This document shows positions 1 through 6,830 of a stretch of 17,961 nucleotides of DNA, piece after piece. The DNA is from Methylococcaceae bacterium. GTDB taxonomy: Bacteria; Pseudomonadota; Gammaproteobacteria; Methylococcales; Methylomonadaceae. Location: the NCBI GenBank assembly GCA_005779525.1, contig SXIZ01000152.1:1-17961 (forward strand). The letters run 5' to 3'. The translations under genes and the position numbers were made by a program. The notes under the pieces were generated by a model, which was not told the DNA's origin, made no database searches, and worked only from the letters and a program-made list of their open reading frames with translations. Within the stretch, counting starts at the first letter, position 1, and every line of letters starts with the position of its first letter.

Positions 1-215
1 GCGGCATGGATGCCGCAAGGTGGCAAAGGGGCAGGACGCCCCTTTTGCCACCCCCCGATAAATACGAGGAGCGCAAGACATCAGCGGTAACCGGGCCGCC
101 TTTTCTTTGAGTACTTTCTTTTCGACTTGCATGGATGCAGGAGGTAGAGCAACGCAGGAGCAGTGGCCGAGGCGGAGCAAAAGAAAGTACTTCGCCTTCG
201 GGTGCGAGAACCCGA
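1..215. repeat. GC-rich intergenic hairpin/repeat element
   Basis: Three structures lie in tandem. Bases 1-16 form a palindrome (GCGGCAT, 2-nt loop, ATGCCGC). Bases 19-52 form a hairpin of about 14 bp with one bulged base. An inverted repeat follows with arms AGTACTTTCTTTT (110-122) and AAAAGAAAGTACT (180-192). The decamer GCATGGATGC occurs twice (4-13 and 129-138). No ORF covers the block. I recall similar AGTACTTTCTTT inverted repeats in intergenic regions of gammaproteobacteria, so this is probably a dispersed non-coding repeat that may also end transcripts arriving from outside the window. The left end may be cut by the window edge. Confidence 0.6.
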
Positions 216-833
216 TTAGAAAAACGTCGCGATAGCGACTCAGCATAATTATTTCTACGCTGAAGAAACGACCTGCGTAACATCAGTAGTTAAGAAAACT
301 TAATCAAGATGCACCAAACTTAAATTAACTAAATTACCAAATACGCATAAATATTCATCTATTATTCAGATATCTCGGCGCCCTTTAGCATATCGTTGCG
401 GCCAAATTAAATATATCTTCTGGAGCTAATCTGGGTATGCCAATAAACATATCATTGATTTATTGCATAATTTAATTAATCATTGGCTGTTTGCTTTTCT
501 AGCAGGTCTGATCAACTCTAAGTTAATCTTGATTTTTGCTGTAACACACTGCGGCTCGCTAAAATGTAGCTATAATTAAAGCGGTGAGGCATCTAGATGC
601 CTTAGAATTTTTTGAAGTATTGGTAATTGCTTATATTCAAATATTTCATTGACTCAACTATTAGGTCATCCAAACACACAGATTTTAAACTTTAGCTAAT
701 ACCTGACTATGCATCTGCCAAACAGTTGAATCTAAATAGCTTAGACTCACAACATGCATTTTTACACCGCTTACGCACTGTTCATGGCGATCAGCCTAAG
801 TGGTTACCACCTAATTAACTCCATTCAAATTCC
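216..833. other. AT-rich non-coding region upstream of cheB
   Basis: No credible ORF is seen on either strand. The stretch is AT-rich compared with the genes around it. Its visible content is a TATAAT at 571-576 without a convincing -35 box, a 16-bp palindrome with a T-run at 587-613, and a TAGACT hexamer at 742-747. The cheB promoter must lie here, but I cannot place it with confidence. Confidence 0.5.
587..613 (+). terminator. Palindrome plus T-run, terminator-like
   Basis: AGGCATCTAGATGCCT (587-602) is a perfect 16-bp palindrome. Six Ts follow at 608-613 after a 5-nt gap. A consensus TATAAT sits only 11 bases upstream. The form is that of a weak Rho-independent terminator or a dimeric-protein operator. 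A self-complementary sequence without a true loop is a poor hairpin, so confidence is low. Confidence 0.35.
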
Positions 834-1928
834 ATGGCCGGCATTAAAGTATTCATCGTGGATGACTCCGCAGTCGTCAGACAGGTTTTAACAGATCAGT
901 TAAATGGTTTACCCGGGATTCAAGTGATTGGGGCAGCTCCTGACCCAATATTTGCGCTCAAGCATATGGACAAAAACTGGCCGGATGTGATTATTTTAGA
1001 TATTGAGATGCCGCGCATGGATGGCATTACTTTTCTAAAAAAACTGATGCAAGAGCGCCCTACTCCAGTCATTATCTGCTCCACCTTGACCGCACGCGGT
1101 GCAGAAGTGACTATGCAAGCCATGAGTTCTGGTGCCATTGATATCATCACCAAACCCACTTTGAATCTGAAAGGATTTTTGCTTGAATCTAAAACGTTAC
1201 TCGCGGATGCCATTAAAGCAGCGGCACACGCTAAACTCTCTAAATCCACGTTTAGCCCAGATAAGTCCTTAGGTACTCAACCAAAATTGAATGCCGATAC
1301 CATCATTCCGCCTGCAAATTTAAAAGCGATGGCAGAAACTACAGACCGCGTGATTGCTATCGGTACCTCGACGGGTGGAACCCAGGCTTTGGAATATATC
1401 CTGACACGCTTACCCCGCACGGTGGCTGGCATTATTGTTGTGCAACATATGCCAGAAGCCTTTACCGCTGCCTTTGCAAAACGTCTGGATAACTTATCGC
1501 AGATTAATGTGAAAGAAGCTGAACAAAATGATCGGGTGATCCCCGGTTTGGCACTGATCGCACCGGGGGGCAAACATATGCTGTTACGCCGAAGTGGTGC
1601 GCAGTACCGTGTTGAAATCAAGGATGGTCCTTTAGTCAGTCGCCACAAGCCCTCAGTGGATGTATTATTTCGCTCGACAGCACAAGCCGCAGGTAAAAAT
1701 GCGTTAGGAATCATCATGACGGGTATGGGCGATGATGGTGCACATGGACTTAAAGAACTGCATGACACGGGGGCGCTGACGGTTGCCCAAGACGAAGCGA
1801 GTTGTGTGGTTTATGGAATGCCTAAAGAAGCCGTGAAACTTGGGGCGACCGATGGCGAACTGCCACTATCGGAGATCCCTGATTTAATGGTGCAATTGCC
1901 TAGTCGTGCGTTATTCGCCAAACGTTAG
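834..1928 (+). CDS. cheB: CheB: protein-glutamate methylesterase/glutaminase
   Basis: CheB is a cytoplasmic response regulator that removes methyl groups from chemoreceptor glutamates and deamidates glutamines, resetting receptor adaptation once CheA phosphorylates it. Residues 1-125 are a receiver domain: acidic pair D10-D11, phosphoacceptor D56 in DIEMPRMDG, and K107 before P108. A linker of about 45 residues leads to the methylesterase domain (about 172-360), with catalytic S179 in GTSTGG, H205 in QHMP and D301 in GMGDDGA. All catalytic residues are intact and 364 residues is the normal length. The ATG at 834 gives a start directly before the first receiver strand, although no clear ribosome binding site precedes it. 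No cheR, cheA or receptor gene is adjacent, so it is either an orphan or the end of a dispersed chemosensory set. A role in a non-flagellar pathway such as pili or c-di-GMP cannot be excluded. Confidence 0.95.
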   Translation: MAGIKVFIVDDSAVVRQVLTDQLNGLPGIQVIGAAPDPIFALKHMDKNWPDVIILDIEMPRMDGITFLKKLMQERPTPVIICSTLTARGAEVTMQAMSSGAIDIITKPTLNLKGFLLESKTLLADAIKAAAHAKLSKSTFSPDKSLGTQPKLNADTIIPPANLKAMAETTDRVIAIGTSTGGTQALEYILTRLPRTVAGIIVVQHMPEAFTAAFAKRLDNLSQINVKEAEQNDRVIPGLALIAPGGKHMLLRRSGAQYRVEIKDGPLVSRHKPSVDVLFRSTAQAAGKNALGIIMTGMGDDGAHGLKELHDTGALTVAQDEASCVVYGMPKEAVKLGATDGELPLSEIPDLMVQLPSRALFAKR

Positions 1929-1941
1929 CGCTGCTTTAAGT

Positions 1942-1974
1942 TGCAGTGAATAAATTATGCATTTAGTCACTGCA
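1942..1974. terminator. Bidirectional hairpin between convergent genes
   Basis: TGCAGTGA (1942-1949) pairs with TCACTGCA (1967-1974). Inside it TAAAT (1951-1955) pairs with ATTTA (1961-1965) around a 5-nt loop, with one A-G mismatch between the two stems. It sits in the 62-bp gap between cheB and the convergent gene, where a terminator serving both strands is expected. Neither side has a long T-tract. Confidence 0.6.
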
Positions 1975-1990
1975 GTCTATCAGCAAGAGT

Positions 1991-2752
1991 TCAACGGTCT
2001 AGCACCAAACGAAAACCTAATCTGGAATTGCGTAATCCCGCCTTCAACCAATCGCGAGAACTTAAATTGAGATTGGCTTTGGAATTCAGCCAGGAACCGC
2101 CACAAATTACCCGGCGCAAGCACTCATTATCCTCGCAGGTTTTGGTCCATTCGCTGACATTGCCACTCATATCGTAGAGTCCCCAAGCATTAGGTTTTTT
2201 TAATCCAACCGCATGCGGGGTGTCATTGGCATTCTCGGCATACCAAGCGATGCTGTCTACATCATTACTACCGCAATAATCGAATGTCCCCCCGGCCCGA
2301 CAAGCTGTTAACCACTCTTGTTCAGTCGGCAAACGGTAATGTTTTCCAGTTTTGGCATTGAGTGCCGTCAGAAAAGCTTGCACCTCATTCCAACTCACAT
2401 TTTCTATCGGACAAAATTCACCACACATTGCAAAACGCGCAGGATTTTCCTGCATAACCGCCTGCCATTGTGCGTGGGTGACTTCATATTTACCCATGAT
2501 AATGCCACCTGCTAAATTCACCATTTCCATGGTGCGCAAGGTACGGTCTACTTGCAATTCTGCCTCTTCAACCGCGCGTTGTGCATCCATTTCATTGCGC
2601 AGCTCGATTGCTTGAGGACTCAAAGGATGTTCAATAACTTGCTGGGTAGACCCCACGGCTTGATCAACATCAGGCGCTTGCGCCCAACTGGACATCACGC
2701 CCATGGAGTGATTGAAAAACAACATGCAGGCAAAAAGCAAAATATTTGACAT
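1991..2752 (-). CDS. Exported SUMF1/formylglycine-generating-enzyme-fold protein
   Basis: The protein has 253 residues with an N-terminal signal peptide (hydrophobic segment, likely cleavage after SSWAQA near residue 25). A linker of about 50 charged, probably helical residues follows, then an FGE-sulfatase domain. Family landmarks are visible in order: GKYEVTHAQW, PIENVSWNEV, YRLPTEQEW, NAWGLYDMSGNVSEW, GGSW and the closing LGFRLV. Enzymatic FGEs use a cysteine pair just before the end (YRCAAR-type region). Here that region reads NLSSRDWLKAGLRNSRLGF and has no cysteine, so formylglycine formation is unlikely. Members of this fold without the cysteines act as binding or structural proteins, and some do other chemistry. 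A periplasmic binding role is inferred. An AGGA lies 12 nt before the start. It converges on cheB across a hairpin, and nothing nearby suggests a sulfatase partner. Confidence 0.85.
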   Translation of the reverse strand: MSNILLFACMLFFNHSMGVMSSWAQAPDVDQAVGSTQQVIEHPLSPQAIELRNEMDAQRAVEEAELQVDRTLRTMEMVNLAGGIIMGKYEVTHAQWQAVMQENPARFAMCGEFCPIENVSWNEVQAFLTALNAKTGKHYRLPTEQEWLTACRAGGTFDYCGSNDVDSIAWYAENANDTPHAVGLKKPNAWGLYDMSGNVSEWTKTCEDNECLRRVICGGSWLNSKANLNLSSRDWLKAGLRNSRLGFRLVLDR

Positions 2753-3047
2753 GAGTACGGACTATCCTGATAGAGGTAAATTGACGCAGTAGCGTTTTGC
2801 TTAAAAATTTAAACGCCTAAACTATATCTCGCTTGCTGCTGGGTTTCAATCTTATCAGGGGTAAATTCGTGCTCAAGCTTGAGCTTTTCTAAAGGGTTTA
2901 GCTGAGTTCTCGCAGCGTTTTAAAAGCCACAGTGGAAACTATAGAATTCTCCGCCACAATTAACGTTAAACCATTGCAACTACAGCGGCGGTCCTGTGAT
3001 GCTTACAACCAAGTACTTCGTTCACCCAGCTTGTTCAACAACAGCCT
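2753..3047. other. Intergenic region with a 14-bp palindrome
   Basis: This is the upstream region of the FGE-like gene and the downstream region of the EthD gene. No ORF with a credible start is seen. The main structure is GCTCAAGCTTGAGC (2871-2884), a perfect palindrome followed on the plus strand by TTTTCT. The T-run lies on the strand opposite to both flanking genes, so an operator is as likely as a terminator. Confidence 0.4.
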
Positions 3048-3362
3048 TTAAAACTCAAAACTTTCTACCTCAGCAGTTAAAAATATCGGCTGTCCTCCGG
3101 TTGAAATTTCCACCGCATGCTGCGCTGTGGCTTGGCCTCCGGGAGACTGTAAACATTCTTGTAACACGTGCATATTGGGAAAATACACTTCCGCCATACG
3201 ATGATAGGCAGCGTTCTCAGAGTTGATTAACGATGCCACAAAGCGCGTTTTGCCCTGCAAGTTTTCGACTGCCATCGGCACGTGCTCGCTGGCATAGCGC
3301 TGTTCAAAAGTTTCTAAATCGCTGGGAGTTGGATAAATCACAATTAATTTTGCAGTTTTCAT
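3048..3362 (-). CDS. EthD-family small protein
   Basis: The protein has 104 residues and matches the EthD family of dimeric alpha/beta-barrel proteins named after a gene in ethyl tert-butyl ether degradation. Visible features are the opening strand KLIVIYPTP, a Phe-x5-Ala-Ser-Glu-His-Val-Pro segment (H27) that matches the conserved FxxxYxxxHxP of the family, AEVYFPNMHVLQECLQSPGGQA in the middle, and a STGGQPIFLTAEVE-like closing strand. Most members have no proven activity; they often sit next to oxidoreductases. The gene is transcribed away from the LysR regulator across 115 bp that contain a LysR-type box, so control by that regulator is likely. The binding site is weak (AAGAGA upstream). 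Function beyond the family is unknown. Confidence 0.85.
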   Translation of the reverse strand: MKTAKLIVIYPTPSDLETFEQRYASEHVPMAVENLQGKTRFVASLINSENAAYHRMAEVYFPNMHVLQECLQSPGGQATAQHAVEISTGGQPIFLTAEVESFEF

Positions 3363-3447
3363 AGTTTTCTCTTAGAGTGTGTTTTTGAGGAAGTCTGATA
3401 ATAATGATTCTAAGCGTCTTTGGATAATACTGATTTACTATGTAACA

Positions 3448-3462
3448 ATAGGTAATACCTAT
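3448..3462. promoter_or_regulatory. LysR-type operator (T-N11-A palindrome)
   Basis: ATAGGT-AAT-ACCTAT is a perfect interrupted palindrome. T3449 and A3461 give the T-N11-A spacing typical of LysR-regulator boxes. It lies 15 bp before the regulator's start codon and 85 bp before the divergent EthD gene, where autoregulation and activation of the divergent partner are usual. Confidence 0.7.
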
Positions 3463-3477
3463 ACATGAAAGCTCATT

Positions 3478-4353
3478 ATGGAAACACATCAAATTCGCTA
3501 CTTTTTAGCCGTCTGTGATCAAGGTAACTTTACGCGTGCGGCGCAACTGACCTTTGTCTCGCAACCCTCTTTAACCCAAGCCATTAAGAAGTTGGAGGAT
3601 GAACTCGGGGGAGCGCTGTTTACCCGTGACCGGACAGGCTGCGTATTAACACCCTTAGGTCAAGTCGTGGAACCCAGGTTACGCCGCATTTATAATGATT
3701 TACTGCATACTAAAACCGAGGCGGTGCGCTTTATTCGCTTAAAAAAAATCCCAGTGCGCATTGGGTTAATGAAGACCATTGGGGCACAAAAGCTGAGTCC
3801 TTGTTTAGCGCAATATCAACAAGAACATCCGCATGTTGAGTTGGAAGTTATTGTCGACGATGAAGCTAAATTATTAGCCCAATTAGACACTAAAGCGCTT
3901 GACCTCGTGCTCAGTACCTCGACTCAAACGCTACATAGCGCTTATAGTTGCACACCGTTGTATCATGAGCGCTATATCGTACTGTTTAATGCCGCGCATA
4001 AATTCAAGCACCTACCTGGACCACTGGCATTGAAAGATCTTGAAACTGAAGCCTACCTGGATCGCTTAAACTGCGAGTTACGCGACAATTTAGTCAGTGT
4101 GTGCCAGGCACAGGAAGTGAAACTGTATGCTGCTTATCGCAGTAATAGCGAAGAATGGATTTTACATATGGTGCGCGCAGGTTTAGGCGTTGCCCTGATG
4201 CCCGAATATACCTTGCCCAAGGGCGCAAGTGATCTTGGCTATCGCTATCTTGCCCAGCCAGAAATTCGTCGGCAGATCTTTGCGCTGCATTTACCAACGC
4301 GCTCAACACGTGAGGAATTGACAGCTTTACTACGGCAACTGCCCACGCACTAA
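3478..4353 (+). CDS. LysR-family transcriptional regulator
   Basis: This is a 291-residue LysR-type regulator of normal length. Residues 1-60 carry the winged helix-turn-helix: IRYFLAVCDQGNFTRAA, SQPSLTQAIKKLEDELGGALF and the wing near LTPLG. The effector-binding part runs from about 90 to 290. The type usually binds DNA as a tetramer, senses a small metabolite or redox state and activates a divergent gene. It faces the EthD gene across a 115-bp region with a perfect T-N11-A palindrome, so that gene is the best target candidate. Cysteines are present in the effector part (in LNCEL and VSVCQ), but I see no clear OxyR-type motif. The start at 3478 fits the family N terminus (MET-HQIRYF); the ribosome binding site is weak. 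Confidence 0.93.
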   Translation: METHQIRYFLAVCDQGNFTRAAQLTFVSQPSLTQAIKKLEDELGGALFTRDRTGCVLTPLGQVVEPRLRRIYNDLLHTKTEAVRFIRLKKIPVRIGLMKTIGAQKLSPCLAQYQQEHPHVELEVIVDDEAKLLAQLDTKALDLVLSTSTQTLHSAYSCTPLYHERYIVLFNAAHKFKHLPGPLALKDLETEAYLDRLNCELRDNLVSVCQAQEVKLYAAYRSNSEEWILHMVRAGLGVALMPEYTLPKGASDLGYRYLAQPEIRRQIFALHLPTRSTREELTALLRQLPTH

Positions 4354-4708
4354 TTTCAGTTGCCATGCGTACTGCAGAATCTCCAATCAACAAAACCAAA
4401 CTCAATTGTCCAAAGTCCTGCTTTTTCAAGCCAAATTTACAAGATGTTAAGCTTAGGTGCAGCAAAATAGACTAAGCTTAATAGAATGTAAGTATGGTAT
4501 CCAATTTCAAGTTGGGTATAGTTAAGTTTTAAAGGTCTCAGTTAAAATTTCGAAATGTATCCGATAGTTCCCCCCTAGAAACTAGCACAGAGCCCTTGCT
4601 AGGTTCATCAGAACTATGCATCAGCTCAATACAGAGAATCTACAAGACTAACGACTGACAACTAAACTTGACTTCGTAACATGACCCATAGATCCAGGTG
4701 AGTTTAAT
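4354..4708. other. Intergenic region upstream of the MBL-fold gene
   Basis: This holds no gene on the plus strand. A 10-bp inverted repeat lies at 4447-4481. A TTGACT at 4668-4673 could be a -35 box but has no good -10 at normal spacing. An AGGTGA at 4696-4701 is the ribosome binding site of the next gene. A minus-strand ORF running from here into the LysR gene is a shadow. Confidence 0.5.
4447..4481. promoter_or_regulatory. Inverted repeat containing a sigma-S-like -10 motif
   Basis: TTAAGCTTAG (4447-4456) and CTAAGCTTAA (4472-4481) are exact reverse complements with a 15-bp spacer. The right arm belongs to TAGACTAAGCTTAA (4468-4481), which matches 13 of 14 bases with the motif upstream of the STAS gene at 9078-9091. 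CTAAGCTTAA is close to the extended -10 of sigma-S promoters (CTAYACTTAA). Alternatives are a dimer operator or a terminator for the LysR gene. Confidence 0.45.
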
Positions 4709-5665
4709 ATGAAAATACGTTTTTGGGGGACCCGGGGCTCGATACCCTGTTCGCTTACAGCAACAGAAGTTCGAGCTAAGATAATCGCCGCCTTGCAGGG
4801 AGCAAAAGACTTAAACCTAGATCAGGATGACAAAATATTAGCCTATGTGGACAGTTTAGATTTTCAAACGCAGGGCAGCTTTGGAGGACACACCAGTTGT
4901 GTGCAAGTCAAAACCGCTCAGAAAGAACATATTATTTTTGACATGGGCAGTGGCGCTAGACCCTTAGCGGGTAGTATCTTGGCCGAACAGGGCAAGCAAA
5001 CTGCACAAACTTACCATATTTTTATGTCGCATTTACATTGGGATCACATTATGGGGTTTCCGTTTTTTACCCCCGTCTATCTTCCCGGAAATCATATCTT
5101 CATCCACAGCTGCCATGATGAAGCGGAATTTGCGTTTCGCAGACAAATGGCTAGCCCCAGCTTTCCGGTGGATTTTTCGGATTTGGAAGCTAAAGTGGAA
5201 TTTTGTTGGCATCCCCCCGGCGAAGTCGTGCAGATCGGAGATGTCGAAGTGTACGCTAAAAAGCAATTACATTCCGGGGATTCCTATGGTTGGCGCTTAA
5301 GCTATCAAGGTAAATCCTTGGTCTATTCCACCGATTCGGAACATAAAATTGAAGACATCGCCGAAAGAGAAGCATTTACTGAATTCTTTAAAGCCGCAGA
5401 TGTGGTGATTTTTGATGCGATGTACTCGTTAACGGATGCAATCTCGGTGAAAGCCGATTGGGGTCATTCCAGTAATATTCTAGGCATTGAGCTATGCCAT
5501 GCCGCCGCAGCAAAGCAATTGGTTTTATTTCATCACGAACCTGTGCATAATGACGCTAAAATCGCCAAAATTTTACAGCAGTCGCAAGACTATGCTCGTT
5601 TATACAGCGAAGACAACCAGTTGATCATTCATTCAGCCTATGACGGCTTGGAAATTGAGTTGTAA
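4709..5665 (+). CDS. MBL-fold metallo-hydrolase
   Basis: The protein has 318 residues and the metallo-beta-lactamase fold. It opens with MKIRFWGTRGSIP, typical of the phosphodiesterase-like branch of the family. The metal-binding signature S-H-L-H-W-D-H places H108, H110, D112 and H113. Further ligands are likely in the STDSEH segment (Asp) and in LFHHEPVHND near the C terminus (His). GGHTSCVQV and IIFDMGSGARPL are conserved strands ahead of the active site. An insert of about 40 residues (about 16-56) follows the first strand. There is no signal peptide, so it is cytoplasmic. Relatives hydrolyse phosphodiester or similar bonds, possibly a cyclic nucleotide; the substrate cannot be read from sequence. 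An AGGTGA lies 7 nt before the ATG. It precedes the FecR-OmpA pair by 124 bp, and its upstream region shares a motif with the STAS gene, hinting at one regulon. Confidence 0.88.
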   Translation: MKIRFWGTRGSIPCSLTATEVRAKIIAALQGAKDLNLDQDDKILAYVDSLDFQTQGSFGGHTSCVQVKTAQKEHIIFDMGSGARPLAGSILAEQGKQTAQTYHIFMSHLHWDHIMGFPFFTPVYLPGNHIFIHSCHDEAEFAFRRQMASPSFPVDFSDLEAKVEFCWHPPGEVVQIGDVEVYAKKQLHSGDSYGWRLSYQGKSLVYSTDSEHKIEDIAEREAFTEFFKAADVVIFDAMYSLTDAISVKADWGHSSNILGIELCHAAAAKQLVLFHHEPVHNDAKIAKILQQSQDYARLYSEDNQLIIHSAYDGLEIEL

Positions 5666-5701
5666 ATAGTGTTGATAACGGATGTTAGCCAGCGCGTTTT
5701 G

Positions 5702-5729
5702 GTCGCCTAGTAAGCTAGCACGACGATTT
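5702..5729 (+). terminator. Weak hairpin after the MBL-fold gene
   Basis: GTCG (5702-5705) with CTAG (5707-5710) pairs with CTAG (5715-5718) and CGAC (5721-5724), with small bulges, followed by GATTTT. The position fits a terminator between the MBL gene and fecR, but the stem is short and interrupted. Confidence 0.3.
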
Positions 5730-5789
5730 TCTAATTAGGATCAATCAGCTTACGATGTAACCACCATCATTTTCATACAGGAGCAACCG

Positions 5790-6227
5790 ATGAAACATTG
5801 GATCACAAGTATTTTGTTGAGTAGTGTCATGGTGACTAGCGCCTACGCTAGTGACATTGGTCGTATCAAAGTGAGCAATGGCGAAGCCTATATTAGCCGA
5901 GGTGGACAAAAACTAGCCGTCGCCGTTGGCACTCTGGTGCAAACCTCCGACACTATTGTGACAGGTGCGGATGGTTCGGTGGGTATTACCTTTTTAGATA
6001 ACTCCATGCTTTCTATTGGCAATCACTCGAGCATGAATTTAGAGCAATTTGCCTTTGATAATACGACCCAAGCAGGCAAATTCGATGTCGCGTTACATAA
6101 AGGCTCGTTAATGGTGGTTGCGGGTAAATTAACGCAACATAATCCCGATGCCTTGAAAATAAAAACCCCGGCTTCAATCTTGGCAGTCCGTGGAACTGAA
6201 CTCGCGGTTTATGTAGAGGGAGACTAA
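5790..6227 (+). CDS. FecR-domain periplasmic protein
   Basis: The protein has 145 residues with a signal peptide (hydrophobic core at 5-16, likely cleavage after AYA near residue 20) and then one FecR domain to the very end. Family features are GRIKVSNGEAYISRGGQ, the VQTSDTIVTGADGSVGITFLDNSMLSIG strand series and the closing TPASILAVRGTELAVYVE. In FecR itself this domain is part of an inner-membrane anti-sigma factor. Stand-alone exported versions are common beside CHASE2 sensors and OmpA-like lipoproteins and are presumed to be periplasmic signalling or scaffolding proteins. No membrane anchor or anti-sigma domain is present. An AGGAG (5779-5783) lies 6 nt from the ATG. The OmpA-like gene begins 3 bases after its stop, so the two are co-translated. 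Confidence 0.88.
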   Translation: MKHWITSILLSSVMVTSAYASDIGRIKVSNGEAYISRGGQKLAVAVGTLVQTSDTIVTGADGSVGITFLDNSMLSIGNHSSMNLEQFAFDNTTQAGKFDVALHKGSLMVVAGKLTQHNPDALKIKTPASILAVRGTELAVYVEGD

Positions 6228-6230
6228 GCT

Positions 6231-6818
6231 ATGCGCGCTGTGCTGACACTGTTGGGCCTGCTGCTGTTGCTTACAGCCTGTGCATCGCGTGAACTCTATA
6301 TGGTGATGCCTGAAGCGAATGGTAAGGTAGGCAGTGTTACCGTATCGCAAGATGGTCACACCACGGAACTCAATGGCGCCTATAGCGCAGCAGAAGTTTC
6401 CGGCTTGGGTGGTGCAGATACCGTTACTCTCGATGCCAACACTGTCGATACTTACTTTAAGACGGCTTTAGCGGCTCAACCGCTACGCCCAGCCTCAACA
6501 ATGTTATTTTTCATTACGGGCACGGATCGTTGGGACCCTACTTCAGAAGCAAAAGTTGAAGCAATTTTGCAAGATATTGCCAAACGTCCTGCCCCTGAAG
6601 TTACCGTGATTGGTCATACCGATACCGTCGGAAAAACGCAAGATAACGATATCCTATCTATGAAACGCGCACAAAAAGTGCGTGAACGCTTAATTAAGCT
6701 AGGCATTCCCGCTGCACATATTGTGGCAATTGGACGGGGTGAACGTGAATTATTCATCCCAACTGCCGATGAAGTGGATGAACCGCGCAACCGTCGCGAT
6801 GAAATCAGCGTGCGGTAA
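6231..6818 (+). CDS. OmpA-family outer-membrane lipoprotein
   Basis: The protein has 195 residues. A lipoprotein signal ends in LTAC with C17 as the lipidated residue; A18-S19 after it favour sorting to the outer membrane. Residues about 20-85 have no recognised domain. The rest is an OmpA-like peptidoglycan-binding domain: STMLFFITGTDRW, VIGHTDTVG, LSMKRAQKVRERLIKLGI, GRGER and the closing EPRNRRDE with the Asp/Arg pattern that binds diaminopimelate. Its ribosome binding site (GAGGGAG, 6216-6222) lies within the end of the FecR gene, so the two form a translationally coupled pair. The 3' end is only 12 bp from the convergent CHASE2 phosphatase gene. A likely role is to tether the FecR protein or the sensor to the cell wall. 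Confidence 0.88.
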   Translation: MRAVLTLLGLLLLLTACASRELYMVMPEANGKVGSVTVSQDGHTTELNGAYSAAEVSGLGGADTVTLDANTVDTYFKTALAAQPLRPASTMLFFITGTDRWDPTSEAKVEAILQDIAKRPAPEVTVIGHTDTVGKTQDNDILSMKRAQKVRERLIKLGIPAAHIVAIGRGERELFIPTADEVDEPRNRRDEISVR

Positions 6819-6830
6819 CTTTTGAGGCCA

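Noticed and set aside
305..321. AAGATGCACCAAACTT near 306 resembles AAGATGCACTAAATTT near 15380
   Set aside because: Only 14 of 16 bases match, with no flanking similarity; probably chance.
920..1768. Two minus-strand ORFs of 109 and 163 codons inside cheB
   Set aside because: They lie opposite a fully conserved cheB and show no family motifs; typical antisense shadows.
2318..2749. Three overlapping plus-strand ORFs opposite the FGE-like gene
   Set aside because: The minus-strand frame has clear family motifs and a signal peptide; the plus-strand frames have none.
4094..4465. Minus-strand ORF of 123 codons over the end of the LysR gene
   Set aside because: Mostly antisense to a conserved effector domain, with no recognisable product.
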